Assembly: GCA_019914995.1 (NCBI GenBank) | Contig: CM034143.1 | Coordinates: 1,614,501-1,678,500, forward strand | Direction of reading: 5' to 3' | Length of the DNA: 64,000 nucleotides | From: Acanthochlamys bracteata | Lineage: Eukaryota; Streptophyta; Magnoliopsida; Pandanales; Velloziaceae | Shown here: positions 1 through 10,862 of the stretch, piece after piece | Layout: every line of letters starts with the position of its first letter | Position numbering within the stretch: the stretch's first letter is position 1 | The notes under the pieces: model-generated | What the model was told of the DNA's origin: nothing | The model's input: the letters and a program-made list of their open reading frames with translations, nothing else | Database searches by the model: none | Translations under genes and position numbers: made by a program

Positions 1-150
1 GGCTTCGTCTGACATCCTTGCGGCCGCCGGAAATCGATACCTGTTGCAGAATCGATTAAGAAAATCAGAAGATTTTCTGCAGCAACTCGGCAAAAGAATT
101 GAGCGAAACCGTTGATGAACTGCAACAGCAGTGACAGCAGCAACGATCAT
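1..150 (-). CDS. N-terminus of an unidentified protein, cut by the left edge
   Basis: The reverse strand has an ATG at 150..148 followed by 50 codons without a stop up to base 1, so the gene continues off the window. The peptide starts MIVAAVTAVAVHQRF, is rich in Arg, Ser, Ala and Cys, has almost no acidic residues until its last few, and ends in an AAARMSDEA-like stretch. That composition resembles an organelle transit peptide in front of a mature protein. GC content is clearly higher than in the AT-rich DNA to its right, as expected for coding sequence. I do not recognise the family. The alternative is a chance open frame in a 5' leader; the sharp composition change at about 240 favours a real first exon. 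Confidence 0.45.
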   Translation of the reverse strand, partial: MIVAAVTAVAVHQRFRSILLPSCCRKSSDFLNRFCNRYRFPAAARMSDEA

Positions 151-1126
151 GAAGGAATAACAACTACCGGTTTCTTGCTTCCCGCAATCCTCCAAAGGTT
201 TTCAGGGAATGGAAAATGTATATTTTGAAACTTCTACAGTCCTGTTTTGCGAATTACAAGCTTCATAGGATGGTTTCGTAATTAAAATAAACTCTATATT
301 GTATATGATAAAGACATTCAATTATCACAACAAAATATGCTACTTCTAATTCTTTCTTTAAAAAAAATTTATTTCGTAGGTAAATGATGTTTATACTTAA
401 TTGAATGCCCACGTGGTGGGTTATGTTAATTATCTCTTTTAATTAGTTTATATTATTAAGAAAAACCTACATACATATATCATATAATTTTTCCTTATAA
501 AACTTTCTTAGCAACAAATAATAATATCAAACACTAAAAAATATTTAACTATTTTTCTTAGGGAACGTTTAATATGCTTAAAATAAAAAAAAAAATCTAA
601 AATAAAATTATTTTAAAATATTCAAGATAAATTGATTTTTAATTTAAAAAATATACATGTAAAAATTATATGACATACAATTTATATATACTTTACATTT
701 TTCAAAAAATTTTAAATATTATAAACAATTTGTTAAAAAATATAATTTATTTTAAAATAAAAAATAGTGTTAAATACTGTCTTACACTCGCTTAGTTTTA
801 CATAAATGGCTTCATAATGAATTTTGAGGTTAATATCTAATGGTTAATATAACAAACAGCAATTTCTTACATCCTAGTGAACTTACAAAAGTGTTTTAGC
901 ATCCCTTCCGAATTTTCATTAAGTCATATTTCTATTTGGTTAGCAATTTTCAAAACATGGCTATTTGATTGCAGGTACAATTTTGTATAGCTGTTACACA
1001 CGCTTCTCATTCTCACACTTATCAATCCTTCCAGCAATCAAAGCAGAGGAACAAAATCGAAGTACAGAACATATAATACTCCCAAACTGCTTGGAAAACG
1101 AACATTCCAGTCATGATATTTCGTGG
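151..1126. other. AT-rich spacer between left-edge gene and SPC24
   Basis: This holds the promoter side of the left-edge gene (about 151-300) and the 3' flank of the SPC24-like gene (about 950-1126). Between them is AT-rich DNA with A/T runs, for example 580-780. I see no open frame that resembles a protein and no clear element ends. Confidence 0.6.
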
Positions 1127-3949
1127 TCACATCCTCTCCCACAGCCTGCTGCATACTTCGAAGCTAGAAACTGATGGATCAAACTCGAACATGTGAGCTT
1201 TCCTTCTGTTTTTATCTACAATATCTGGGATTTGATGTTAAAGTTAATTTGTGATGAAATTTATGAAATCAAAGAGAATGAAGAGTTGCACATAAATGGC
1301 TTAATTGAGATGGACTCAGTAAGTAAGCTACGAAAAAGGATACAGCCTGAGATTCTTGGTTGATCATCTAAATTTGGAATAATATTCGTCACAGATGCAC
1401 ACATTGAGAGTAAATCTCTGCAACATAAGAGGTACAGAATGGTCACAGAAGAAACACAATGCATAGAGTAGAAAAACTTTCAGAAGCTAGGACTGAAAAG
1501 TATAAGAGTGCATGTAAGGGAAAAAGTCGTGCAAGTCAAGTTGCAAAATGAACTTGAAGTTCTTCTTAAGACTAAAGGTTAATACTTCTCTTAAACTCCA
1601 AAATGTCTAATAGCTTAATAAAAATGATGATGAATTGGGATGTCCAAGATTTTGTTTTGAGCATACTATAGCATTTGTTATATATGAACAAGCCACCTTC
1701 CTGCAGAAGTTCAGGTTATAATCTCCTATAAGGCCATAACATGAATACTTCTTAAAACAAACACCGGTCTTGTTAATATATGGGCCAGCACAAAAGTCAA
1801 TTGCAGTGGTCATGAACCTACACAAAGTCCCAGAAGCTTAGGTGTGCCTCCTTTCCCTATCAGGCTTTAGACCACTCAATCACAGTGAAAAACTGACACT
1901 TACGAATCATTTTAACTATATACATATCACAGAGCTTTCAATGCATGAGTCAATCTTAGGGAGTGAAAAGAATTACATATTCTGAATATACCACTCTATA
2001 CACATAAATTTAGAAAAGATGGTTCGCAGCCTTGCTGAGAGTTTATACTTAATTGCATGCTCTTATGTTATACATCTCTATTTGTGATAAATCATCAAAG
2101 CTAGAGGATTCATAAAGAGCAATGCAACTAACTGCTTCCAATTGTATACAAAAGGTTAAGACTAGGGTGCTAACAACACGTATGAACCTGGGCAGAAAAT
2201 GAAGCATGCTGGAAACAATACTAGAAGAACATGCATGCAACGACTTACTGTGCCTTCAGGGTTTCTTTGTCCCTTTTCCTGATGATTTCTATTCTTTCTT
2301 CTATTGAAGTCCTTTGATGTTCTAGATCATCAATCTCATCACTGACAATTGTGTTGATATATATGAAACTTGGTCAGTCATTGTCCTTATCAAACACAAC
2401 TCAGATAAACAAATAACTAAAAAGTAACTAACTTATCTAAGTTCTTGAAGAAGAGCACGTTCATGTTCGAGTTTCCCTTCCAATTCTTGCTGCAGACTTT
2501 CTAATTGCTCATCATCAAGAGTTTCACTTTTTACCCTCTCCATCCTTTCTTTGCAAGCATCACTCTTCTTCTTATAGTCTGACCCAAAGCAACATCATGT
2601 TTCAGTAATGTAATAAATCATAATGCAAAAGTGATTTTCTGGAAAGCCACACGTAGTCTTAAAATAGGCTGCTACTGCTGCTTTTACCTTTAGACAGAAC
2701 TGATTAAATGCATATAAGCAAGAAAAACCAATAATTTAGGAAGCACGCCCAGAAGTAAGAAAAAAGTTCCTTGGCTAGTGACAGACAAGGTCTAACCAAA
2801 ATTCTGATCTTTCATTTTCTAAACAAAGAACCTTTACAAGTATTAGCATGTCTGCACTTAGCATTCTTGCATCCATATTGAAGTATTAATATCAAGAAAG
2901 CAAACAGAAAGCAAGATACATGTAAAAGTAAAGCATATAAAAAAATTAAACTTTATGTTCAAGTCATTGCAAGGGGCTCTCATGAAGTGAGACTACTTCA
3001 TTATGGCATGTTATGACATTAACCAGAATTCTGTTCAATTCATAGACGACCATTACAAAAAACCAACAACTTCAAATAGACGAACATGAACCAGGGAGGA
3101 AAAATTAGGGCATGATAGACATCTCCCTGCCGTATGAGGTTAGAGAAAAATCACAGAATGCACACACACAAACAATGCGAATTAGTTAGATACCAAACAA
3201 AATGGAGGTCCAAATGCTTAAACAACTATAAAGGACATAAACTTTAAAAGCTACCACTAAATGGCTGAAATTAAATTATGCAAGCACTTCAGAAAAAGGT
3301 TAGAACCTCTACTATGGGAAAGACCACTGCTTCAATGCTGCTTTACAACTAAAGAAGATATTGAAATGATTATGCCTACAACAATCTAGTTAGTTTGTCG
3401 ATAAATAAGATTATTCCTTGCAGCTCTCAACAAAAGTTCCAATAAGTCAAAAAATTGCAAGCTTATGAACATGAACCAACCCTCAAAGCAGCACTGTAGA
3501 ACTGCAAGTCTACAGTGCTGCTTTATTACTAAAGAAGATATCAAAATGATTTCACCTACAACTACCTAATTCCAAATAAATGATCCCTTTTTTTCTACAA
3601 ATCTAACAAAATCCAGCTTATGAACATGAACCAACCCCCTATGGAGCGGGAGCCATACAATTCTAACAGAAGTTTTAATAACTCAAAAAAAAAAAAAAAA
3701 AGAAAGCGTGAACTATGAAAGAAAAGAAACACAACTGATAAGACAAGTAAAAAAATGAACCTGACCCTGTAGCAAATCTTGAACTTTTTGTGAGTCAGCC
3801 AAGCACGACGAATGCAGTGTCTTCAAGCCCTCCAGTGACTGCGACAAGCTGCTGACGTCATTTTGATTACTAAGCACTTTAATAAGATCGTCTCCTAGCG
3901 ACACAATGTTCTTAATATCCACTCTGTTGCTGTTGCTAAGGATTTCCAT
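1127..3949 (-). CDS. SPC24: Kinetochore protein SPC24 homologue (NDC80 complex)
   Basis: Five coding exons join in frame: 3949-3766, 2578-2437, 2350-2249, 1417-1344 and 1224-1127 (600 bp, 199 aa). The product has an N-terminal helix (VDIKNIVSLGDDLIKVL), a long charged coiled coil through exons 1-3 (for example QQELEGKLEHERALL and DEIDDLEHQRTSIEER), and a C-terminal globular part with NIIPNLDDQPRISGY and FEFDPSVSSFEVC. This order matches plant SPC24 (Arabidopsis MUN), which pairs with SPC25 to dock the NDC80 complex on the inner kinetochore. The start is the first ATG that fits the family; the open frame continues upstream without an ATG to a likely 5'UTR acceptor near 4014, whose donor is near 4351. 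Introns 1, 3 and 4 are GT..AG. Intron 2 (2436-2351) appears to be AT..AC, because the frame meets TAA directly after the donor and no usable GT exists there. Family assignment is firm; the unusual intron is inferred. Confidence 0.88.
3332..3640. repeat. Local duplication and short hairpin in SPC24 intron 1
   Basis: Two diverged copies of a segment lie in direct orientation at about 3332-3490 and 3511-3640. They share TGCTGCTTTA, ACTAAAGAAGATAT, AAATGATT, CCTACAAC and GCTTATGAACATGAACCAAC in the same order. At the junction is a perfect 16-bp inverted repeat, 3485-3500 and 3509-3524, with an 8-base loop. Confidence 0.7.
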
Positions 3950-4437
3950 CTCTGGACAACAACGACGAAGGCTTTTCTTTTTCCAATCAATGGCCTCTTG
4001 AATCAGCGAGGCTGCCAAAAATATTTCAAAAGTTTGAAATTTAAAAAAGTTCTAAAAATTTCAAAAACGTTTCAAATAGCGTTCATCTCTAAATTTGGTA
4101 AGAAATTCATAGATTGAACAAGAAACTTATGAAAATCTCGTCATAAATTCACAAAAACTGAATAAGAACTTTCGAATCACCTCAGAAAATCGAACGAAAA
4201 CGCCCAAATTTCAGAGATAAAAAAAAATTCGAAGAACTAATACCAGATCATCAAATGTTATAAAGAAAACAACAATAGCAGAAGGACTGATAAAAATTTT
4301 TCGAAATTTTCAACAAAAAAATTTTCAACAAACCAAGATTCAAAAGCATACCTCGATCTAAAATTTGAAAGAAGAATTAAGAAAAATTTTTGAAGAAAAA
4401 CTTATACAAAATAGAATGTCCACGGCCCGTATAGGCA

Positions 4438-4467
4438 AAGCCCAGACCATCAATTTGGACTGGGCTT
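4438..4467. promoter_or_regulatory. Inverted TGGGCT (site II-like) pair upstream of SPC24
   Basis: AAGCCCAG at 4438-4445 and CTGGGCTT at 4460-4467 form an inverted pair just upstream of the probable transcript start of the SPC24-like gene. TGGGCY motifs (site II) are known from promoters of plant cell-cycle and ribosomal genes, where TCP factors bind. A role in dividing-cell expression of SPC24 is inference. Confidence 0.4.
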
Positions 4468-5215
4468 ATATTTAAACTTTTTTGGCATCATGTAAAATTG
4501 TTTCTCTAGGAATGTGTTCTTTTTACAGAAAATGAGTTTCTGATAAGTGACTTTTTAAGAAGTGTTTAAAAATGAGTATAATTTTTGTGTTCTTTTATAT
4601 TTGAAAGTGAACACTGAAAATGATTAGAACCGTGTTGGGGATTTCAGCAGAACAATGTCAATTAGAATCTGTGAAGAAAAACAGATGAATTAACAGAGCC
4701 AGACTTGTTAGAGGAATTCTAAACAAGTGAACAAGATTTCCTACATGCCATATAGATATTCTCCCTGTGTCAAATTAAAAAATATGCCCTATTTAGAAGA
4801 TGTTATACTGAAAATTCAACGGAGACAATCTGAAAACAGAATATAATTTGATTGTAGAAGATTAATCAATAAAGCAAGAAAAAACAGATATAATTCAAAT
4901 CAAAATAACACTGAAATTGATCCCAATTTTATACATCTTCTTTATTTGCTTCCTTTAATTTCTTAAATTCTAAGTTGTGTATATATATAGAACTTATACT
5001 TATGGAACTTTTTTTATGAAAGTTAAAATACTGGAACATGTAAAGTAAATAAATAAATTAAAAAAAAGTGCTACATTGATCTTTCTTCTTCAAAATATAC
5101 ACAAAAACCACTGTCAAATTTAAGCACACAACTGAGAGAAAGAGTTGGATATTACAAACATGCAACTCCTGAATCTTTCCAGTTCTCAGAAACTTCGAGC
5201 AAAATTTCTTTTCGT
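4468..5215. other. Spacer between SPC24 promoter and WAT1-like 3' end
   Basis: AT-rich DNA without a recognisable coding region. The right part is the 3' flank of the WAT1-like gene, whose stop codon is at 5218..5216. Confidence 0.6.
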
Positions 5216-7678
5216 TCATTTTTCAGGCGGGTTTTCGAGGTCATGATCGGTTTCTTCTTTATATTCTTTGTTCTTCATATGATCAGATCCATCCCGCAAC
5301 CCAACAGATGTTGCATCATTGATTCCTGAAACCGCAGCTGTTCTTGCCTCTCTTCTCTTCCCCCATAATGTTATGTACAATCCAACCACTATCAAAGCTG
5401 CCCCAATAACACTACAAAATGCATATGTAGGATTCTTTTCTGAGAATTCAGAGACATGCTAATGCTTAAATTTGAAAATTTGAAGTGTGTATGTATTGAA
5501 AGCTTTTACCTTCCAGCTCGCAACTCTTCATCAAATAGAAGCGAACAGAGAACTGCAACAATCACAAGCATCAAGGGATTGAAGACGGAGACGTATAAAG
5601 GGCCTTTCTTCTTGATGCACCATGACATCAGTATAAGAGTTAATGCCGATCCAACTACGCCCTAAAAGATAAACAACATATATACGGCTATGTTTTAAAA
5701 ACTCTCCCAATGAATGCATAACTGAATCATATTAAACATGGTCAAAAATATTTGAGGGAAGTGGCACTATGTTAGAGGTCTTATTTGAAGGCTAACATTT
5801 GAAGGAGAAAGGAAAAAGGTTTCTCTGAGAGAGCTCTTACAGAGTAAACGGAACTGAGAAGCCTAATGTTAAATCCAAGTCTCCACTCGGGCCAATTCCT
5901 TTCCATGCATAATGCGAAAGCAATAGACTGAATCGACGCCATGAGAGTCATCAAGGCTGCAGAAGAGTAGTTGCAAGGATAAGCTTTGATAATCTTAGCC
6001 TGTTACAAACAAAGTAAACACAAGTCACAAATTGTAGTATGTCATTCCAATCATTCTCTACAGCTAAAATTTCACCTGAATTATTAACCAAATTGAGTAT
6101 GACAAACAACTACCGAGGGCTGTCAATGAGCCCATGATGTGATTCCTCGAATCCTGATGAGATGGCAGCGGAGGACCAACATGACTGCTATTGTGTTGAT
6201 GTTTCAGAAGATTGACGTTTGTCGACCATAGATTGATTCTGGAACCCTTGTAGAAGGTCAGAAGCATAGCGCCTCCGATTCCAACAAGAGTTCCTATCAA
6301 CTTTGCCCAGCCGTATGCTTTATGGATTGCCAATCTTTCCAACCTACAAGAATTTCATCGACGAGTAGAATGTTGATCAGGCATTTCATCAAACAGGTTG
6401 TGGGATTGTTCTAGTATGCGAAAATGTTCAACTTACTTGAAGGAGACAGCCAAGATATATGTAATTCCTGGTGAAAGGTTAGACATTGCCGATACAAATG
6501 TTGCAGACGTTAGTTTGAGAGATGTTATATAGAAATTCTGCGCAATGGTTAACCTGCAATGCGCATCAAAACATTTGTCTTGCATCTTTACTAAAAAAGA
6601 AGAATCACATGCGAATGCAATTGTTCTTTTACTCATATAAAGAATTAGTTCAAATGAATTCTTCATGCAAAAAATTGCTAATTCACAAGAAAAGTTCACA
6701 AGGTTGAAGTTTTTTCACTCTTCAATTTTTTCTCAAACTTCCAGTTAAGCCATGCTCGGTATTGCTTAGGGCTTGTTTATATATACTCCAAATTCACTTT
6801 TTTTTAAGTTCATTTTCAACTTTCAACACATTTTTAAATTAGAGTATACACAAAATTTATTTTCACGTAAAACACTCACCTTCAAAATTCAAATTTTAAA
6901 ATTAAAAATTTTATTTTCAAACTCATTTTTAATACAAAATAAATACAGAAACTTACAAAATTTATTTTTAGAAACTCACTTTCATAAAATAAATTTAATA
7001 TTAAAATAAACACGTACTTATTGGATGTGTTTATTGACTTTTCAAGCCCAAAACTGCTCTCCGCAATTTAAATTTTAGAAAAATTTTGGAATATATGAAA
7101 TAAATTATATGTCGAGAAATAATCATGCATGCAAGTTTCTTTTCTAAACATGTATACTTACCCAAATAATCCACAAAGGAAGCTGTGCAACAAAATTTTC
7201 CATGTCAATCTTGGCCTGATTTTCCTGCATCACAACAACAAAATAATTATAACTATTAACACGCACAAAAAAAAATCTTTTAAAATTCATATTGCAATAC
7301 ATATGATAAATTCTGTGTAAATATTTACATGCATGCATGAACTTAAATGGAACCAAAAAAAAAAATCCACTTCACGTCCTTCCTTCTTCTGATTATTTAT
7401 ACTACAAATTAATCTTGTAAAAACAATTCTCTAACAATTTATCATATAACATGATTCAGGTTTTGTCACGGATTGAACATTTGCTGTGATTACCTCTCCC
7501 AGAAATAAGCAAGAGGGCAGAGGAAAGCAGCAGCAAAAAGAACCCTATAAGCAACAAGAACCCTAATGTTCATCTCATCATTCACAGCAAGCTTATAGAA
7601 GACATTAACTCCGGCGAACGCTGTCTGAACTGCAACCATTGTCGCCGCTGGCTTCAATCCTTCCCATTTAAACCCCAT
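5216..7678 (-). CDS. WAT1-related (UMAMIT-type) EamA transporter
   Basis: Seven exons join in frame: 7678-7494, 7224-7162, 6553-6437, 6343-6076, 5999-5841, 5661-5510 and 5411-5216 (1140 bp, 379 aa, the usual length of the family). The start MGFKWEGLKPAATMVAVQ gives the first membrane helix. Later hallmarks include LTSATFVSAMSNLSPGITYI, the loop LIGTLVGIGGAMLLTFYKG, SWCIKKKGPLYVSVFNPL and VIGAALIVVGLYITLWGK. These fit the ten-helix, two-EamA-repeat WAT1/nodulin-21 family of plasma or vacuolar membrane carriers of amino acids, auxin or other metabolites. The substrate cannot be read from sequence. All introns are GT..AG; the third (6554-7161) carries a 249-bp MITE. The hydrophilic C-terminal tail is rich in Asp, Glu and Lys. 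Confidence 0.93.
6769..7017. mobile_element. Tourist-like MITE in a WAT1-like intron
   Basis: A 249-bp AT-rich element lies between TTA at 6766-6768 and TTA at 7018-7020. The left end reads GGGCTTGTTTAT and the right end, reverse complemented, GTACGTGTTTAT. A TTA target duplication with GGG-TGTTT type ends is characteristic of PIF/Harbinger-derived Tourist MITEs. It has no coding capacity and is non-autonomous. Confidence 0.65.
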
Positions 7679-9606
7679 TTATATATATACTTACACGAAC
7701 CCACTAAAAAGAAACTACTGAAAAAAAAAAATCAAAGAAAATAAAAAGAAACTCACAAGAGAAATGAAATAGACTGAAATGAAACGATCGATGATCTTCT
7801 GAAAGCTGTTGAAATAGGCGGTGGAGAAGAAGAGACGTGAAAGAGTTGAGTTTGCGTTGATCAATGCAGTGAAGAATTTGAGTAATATATATGAGATATA
7901 ATCAATGCAGCGAATATATTGCATTGGTGCAGCTGTGAGGCAATTCAATTCAAAGCAGCTAGCTAGCAATGAAAATGAAAATTGAATTTATTGTTTTTAA
8001 GTTTACGAGAAAGAAAAAAAGAGAGATGTAGTAGCTTGCATGCAATGCTACTTACTGCTAATAAATTTTGTAAGGCTAATTAATGTGTTCTTGTTTTGTT
8101 TGTCAACGATGTATTGATTAATTTTAGTTTAAAAGTTTGATTTCCATTGTCCACGCAAAAATATTTATATGGTGCACACAACTCCGTTTATAATTAGAAG
8201 CATTGGAAATTAAAATCTCAGAAGTTAAATAAGTGTTGAAAATATATTACCTTATTTAAAGCCATAGTTTTACTTTGATTTTCAAGTAGAGCTGTGTTTT
8301 TTAATAAAAAATAAAAAATTTGTCTTCTAAATAGTTCTAAAAAATAAGCAATTCCGAATATTCCTAAGTAATAGAAGTATATTTTATTACATGAACAAAG
8401 AATGACAATTTTGGAAACTTTCCATATTTTTATATTACGCAAATTTTAGTTATTTTAGTTTTTTGTTTGTGGAGTTAACTTTAATGCCTTAACATATTTG
8501 CTCTAGGTTTCTATAGGCCCCCAGTACAATGGCAGTTAAGAATGTATTCTTTTAAACATAAAAATGACTTCTATTTTACTAAAAAATTATTTCTAACTTA
8601 TCTTTTATAATAAAAAAAATAAAAAAATTACTTTCAACTTATTTTTTAATATAAAAAAATACATCACTTTTAACAACACTATTTTTAATAACTTATTTTT
8701 TTCAGAACTCACTTTCAAAAAATTTATTTTCAAAACTAAAAAAACACACCCTAAATGTGCGTTTAGCTAAGCATTATTCACAAAATATTTTTAAAATTTT
8801 TAATTTTATATTTTTAAATAAAATTTTAAAAGTATTTATAAATTTTATTTAGAACAAAAAAAGTTTATATAATAAAATTTTTTTATTTTTAAAAAAATAA
8901 AATGTATTTATTGAATTAAAACAAAAATATTTTCTTATTTAAAAAAATATTTTTCAAAACACATTCTCGGACGCTCCCTGACTCTACCGACTACTTTGAA
9001 GGCTGTGTATTAAACGCAAAAGTAAATTCTTGGTTTGCTAAAACCAATTCATCTTAAATAAGTTGAAACAAAACAACACATTCATTCCGGTAAAATAGGG
9101 ACGGTTGCAATTAATTTCATTCCAAATTTCCAATAAAACACTTTAAATTTCTTAATAAAATTTTCATAATATTTTAAAATTTTATTAAAAATATTTCAAA
9201 ATATAAATAATAATATATCTTAAACTTTTAGTGTATAATTTGTTTTTAATATCAAAATTAATTTACTTTTAAACACTTTTTAAGATATTTTGTATTTAAA
9301 AAAATTTTATTCATTCACAAAATTTGAGAATTTTAAAAATGCCTTAATAAAATATTTTTATTTTTTTGAAAAATAAACTCTACTTGTTTTATTATTTAAA
9401 AAATAATAAAAATAATATCTGCATAAATTTATATATTTTAAATTTGTAAATAAAATTTTGAAAAATTTATAAAATATATTAAAAATTATAAACTGAAAAA
9501 TTAAAAAACAATTATTTTTTTTAATAAAACCAATCGCTCAAATATTTCCGAGGCAAAACGAGATCCCAAATTCTAACGTTAAACTGCAACAACAAAAGCG
9601 GTCAAT
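7679..9606. other. AT-rich intergenic DNA upstream of the WAT1-like gene
   Basis: About 7680-8050 is the likely 5' leader and promoter of the minus-strand WAT1-like gene. The rest is very AT-rich, with long runs of A and T (for example 8570-8950 and 9120-9520). The A/T arms at 8570-8980 look like old MITE remnants, but I could not define ends. No gene is seen. Confidence 0.6.
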
Positions 9607-10365
9607 ACTATAGTTGTCAGATCCGAACGGTAAATTTATTTGGATTTATAAAAAATCATTTATACAATCAATCTATTTTGATCTGATTTGATTCGTTTTG
9701 ACTCGCTTCAATCCGATCGACCCGTCCAACCGAATCAAATCGGATTGAAAAAATTTTAAAAAAATTAATTAAAAAATTTTACATTAATAATATATTTAAT
9801 GTAAAAATAATTATTAATAATTCTATGTTGAAAAATAATATGTAGCTTAGATTTAGCATTTGAATGTGATAATGCAAAAAATATAATTAATTATTTTTTA
9901 TTTGTAAATATCAATTATTAGTGATTTTTAAATTTTTTATATTGTAAAATATTTAGACTCAAATATGTATACCTAAAAAAGTTAGTTATATCTCTTTTAT
10001 GATTTATCTATTTTATGATTTTATTTTTTTCTAATCTCCTAATTTATTTAAAAATTTCTATTAATAAATTTTAGTTATTATTATTATTGTTGGTGGTAGC
10101 AATTATGGTGGCAATACTTTAATTTTTGCTATGATTATTATTACTGTTGTTGTTGATAGTAATGACATAAAAAAAATACTCTAATTTTTTGTTATAATTG
10201 CTATAGCTATTATTATTAGTAATATCATTAGCAGTAAATTTTTTACTATAATTATTATTATTAGTTAAAAATACTTTAATATTATTGATCCGACGGTTCA
10301 ATCCGAGAACCGTGACCCGGACAGTTTTCCAGTTCAATATCCGGTCCAGTTCTTACAATTATTAT
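9607..10365. mobile_element. Degenerate TIR element, possibly hAT-like
   Basis: The left end, near 9610, reads TATAGTTGTCAGATCCGAACGG. The right end near 10365, reverse complemented, reads TAATTGTAAGAACTGGACCGG. Next to each end are GC-richer stretches with repeated ATCCGA and CCGGTC words, while the middle is AT-rich with a (TTA)n-like tract around 10075-10260. The similarity of the ends suggests an old non-autonomous DNA transposon. I found no clean target duplication. Confidence 0.3.
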
Positions 10366-10441
10366 CAATATCATCGACCAATTTTTTCTATAAATACTTC
10401 GCATTATGGTTAAAAATAAGTACAATATTTTTCGCACTATA

Positions 10442-10719
10442 GAACGTGTTTCAAACGCGCATAATTTCACTTTCTCCCACCAAATTTTGCGTTATGAACA
10501 GTTTATATATTTTTAATTACATAAATAACTCAGAACTACACCTTCATATACGAAACTTCAATTTCAACTTTCTTATTTGCATACTCTCCAATACAATTAT
10601 ATTTTTCAATTTTCAATACATTTTCAAAACCTATTAAAACACAAATACTAAATTTCACTTTCACTTTATTTTTGTATTTTACTTTCACGAAATCAGTTAA
10701 GATCATTTGAAACACACCC
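10442..10719. mobile_element. Small MITE-like element with ATA flanks
   Basis: The 278-bp segment starts GAACGTGTTTCAAACG; its other end, reverse complemented, reads GGGTGTGTTTCAAATG. ATA flanks it on both sides (10439-10441 and 10720-10722). It lies just beyond the 3' end of the plastid SLOG-like gene. There is no coding sequence inside. Confidence 0.5.
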
Positions 10720-10862
10720 ATAATATTTATTGCAAGTAGGTCATCAACAACTTTATCAGTTAAAGAATGGACATTTAACATGGTAAGCTAATACAGAGAC
10801 GGAAACATAACAAAACAGCCGAATTTTAAGAAAAATATGAATAGGAATTTTCTTTTCTGTAG

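Noticed and set aside
2341..2350. AG acceptor nine bases beyond the AC in SPC24 intron 2
   Set aside because: AT..AG splicing would also stay in frame but would delete residues that align with the conserved coiled coil; AT..AC fits better.
3947..4018. Upstream extension of the SPC24 frame to 4018
   Set aside because: It has no ATG and ends at a likely 5'UTR splice acceptor; the ATG at 3949 fits the family start.
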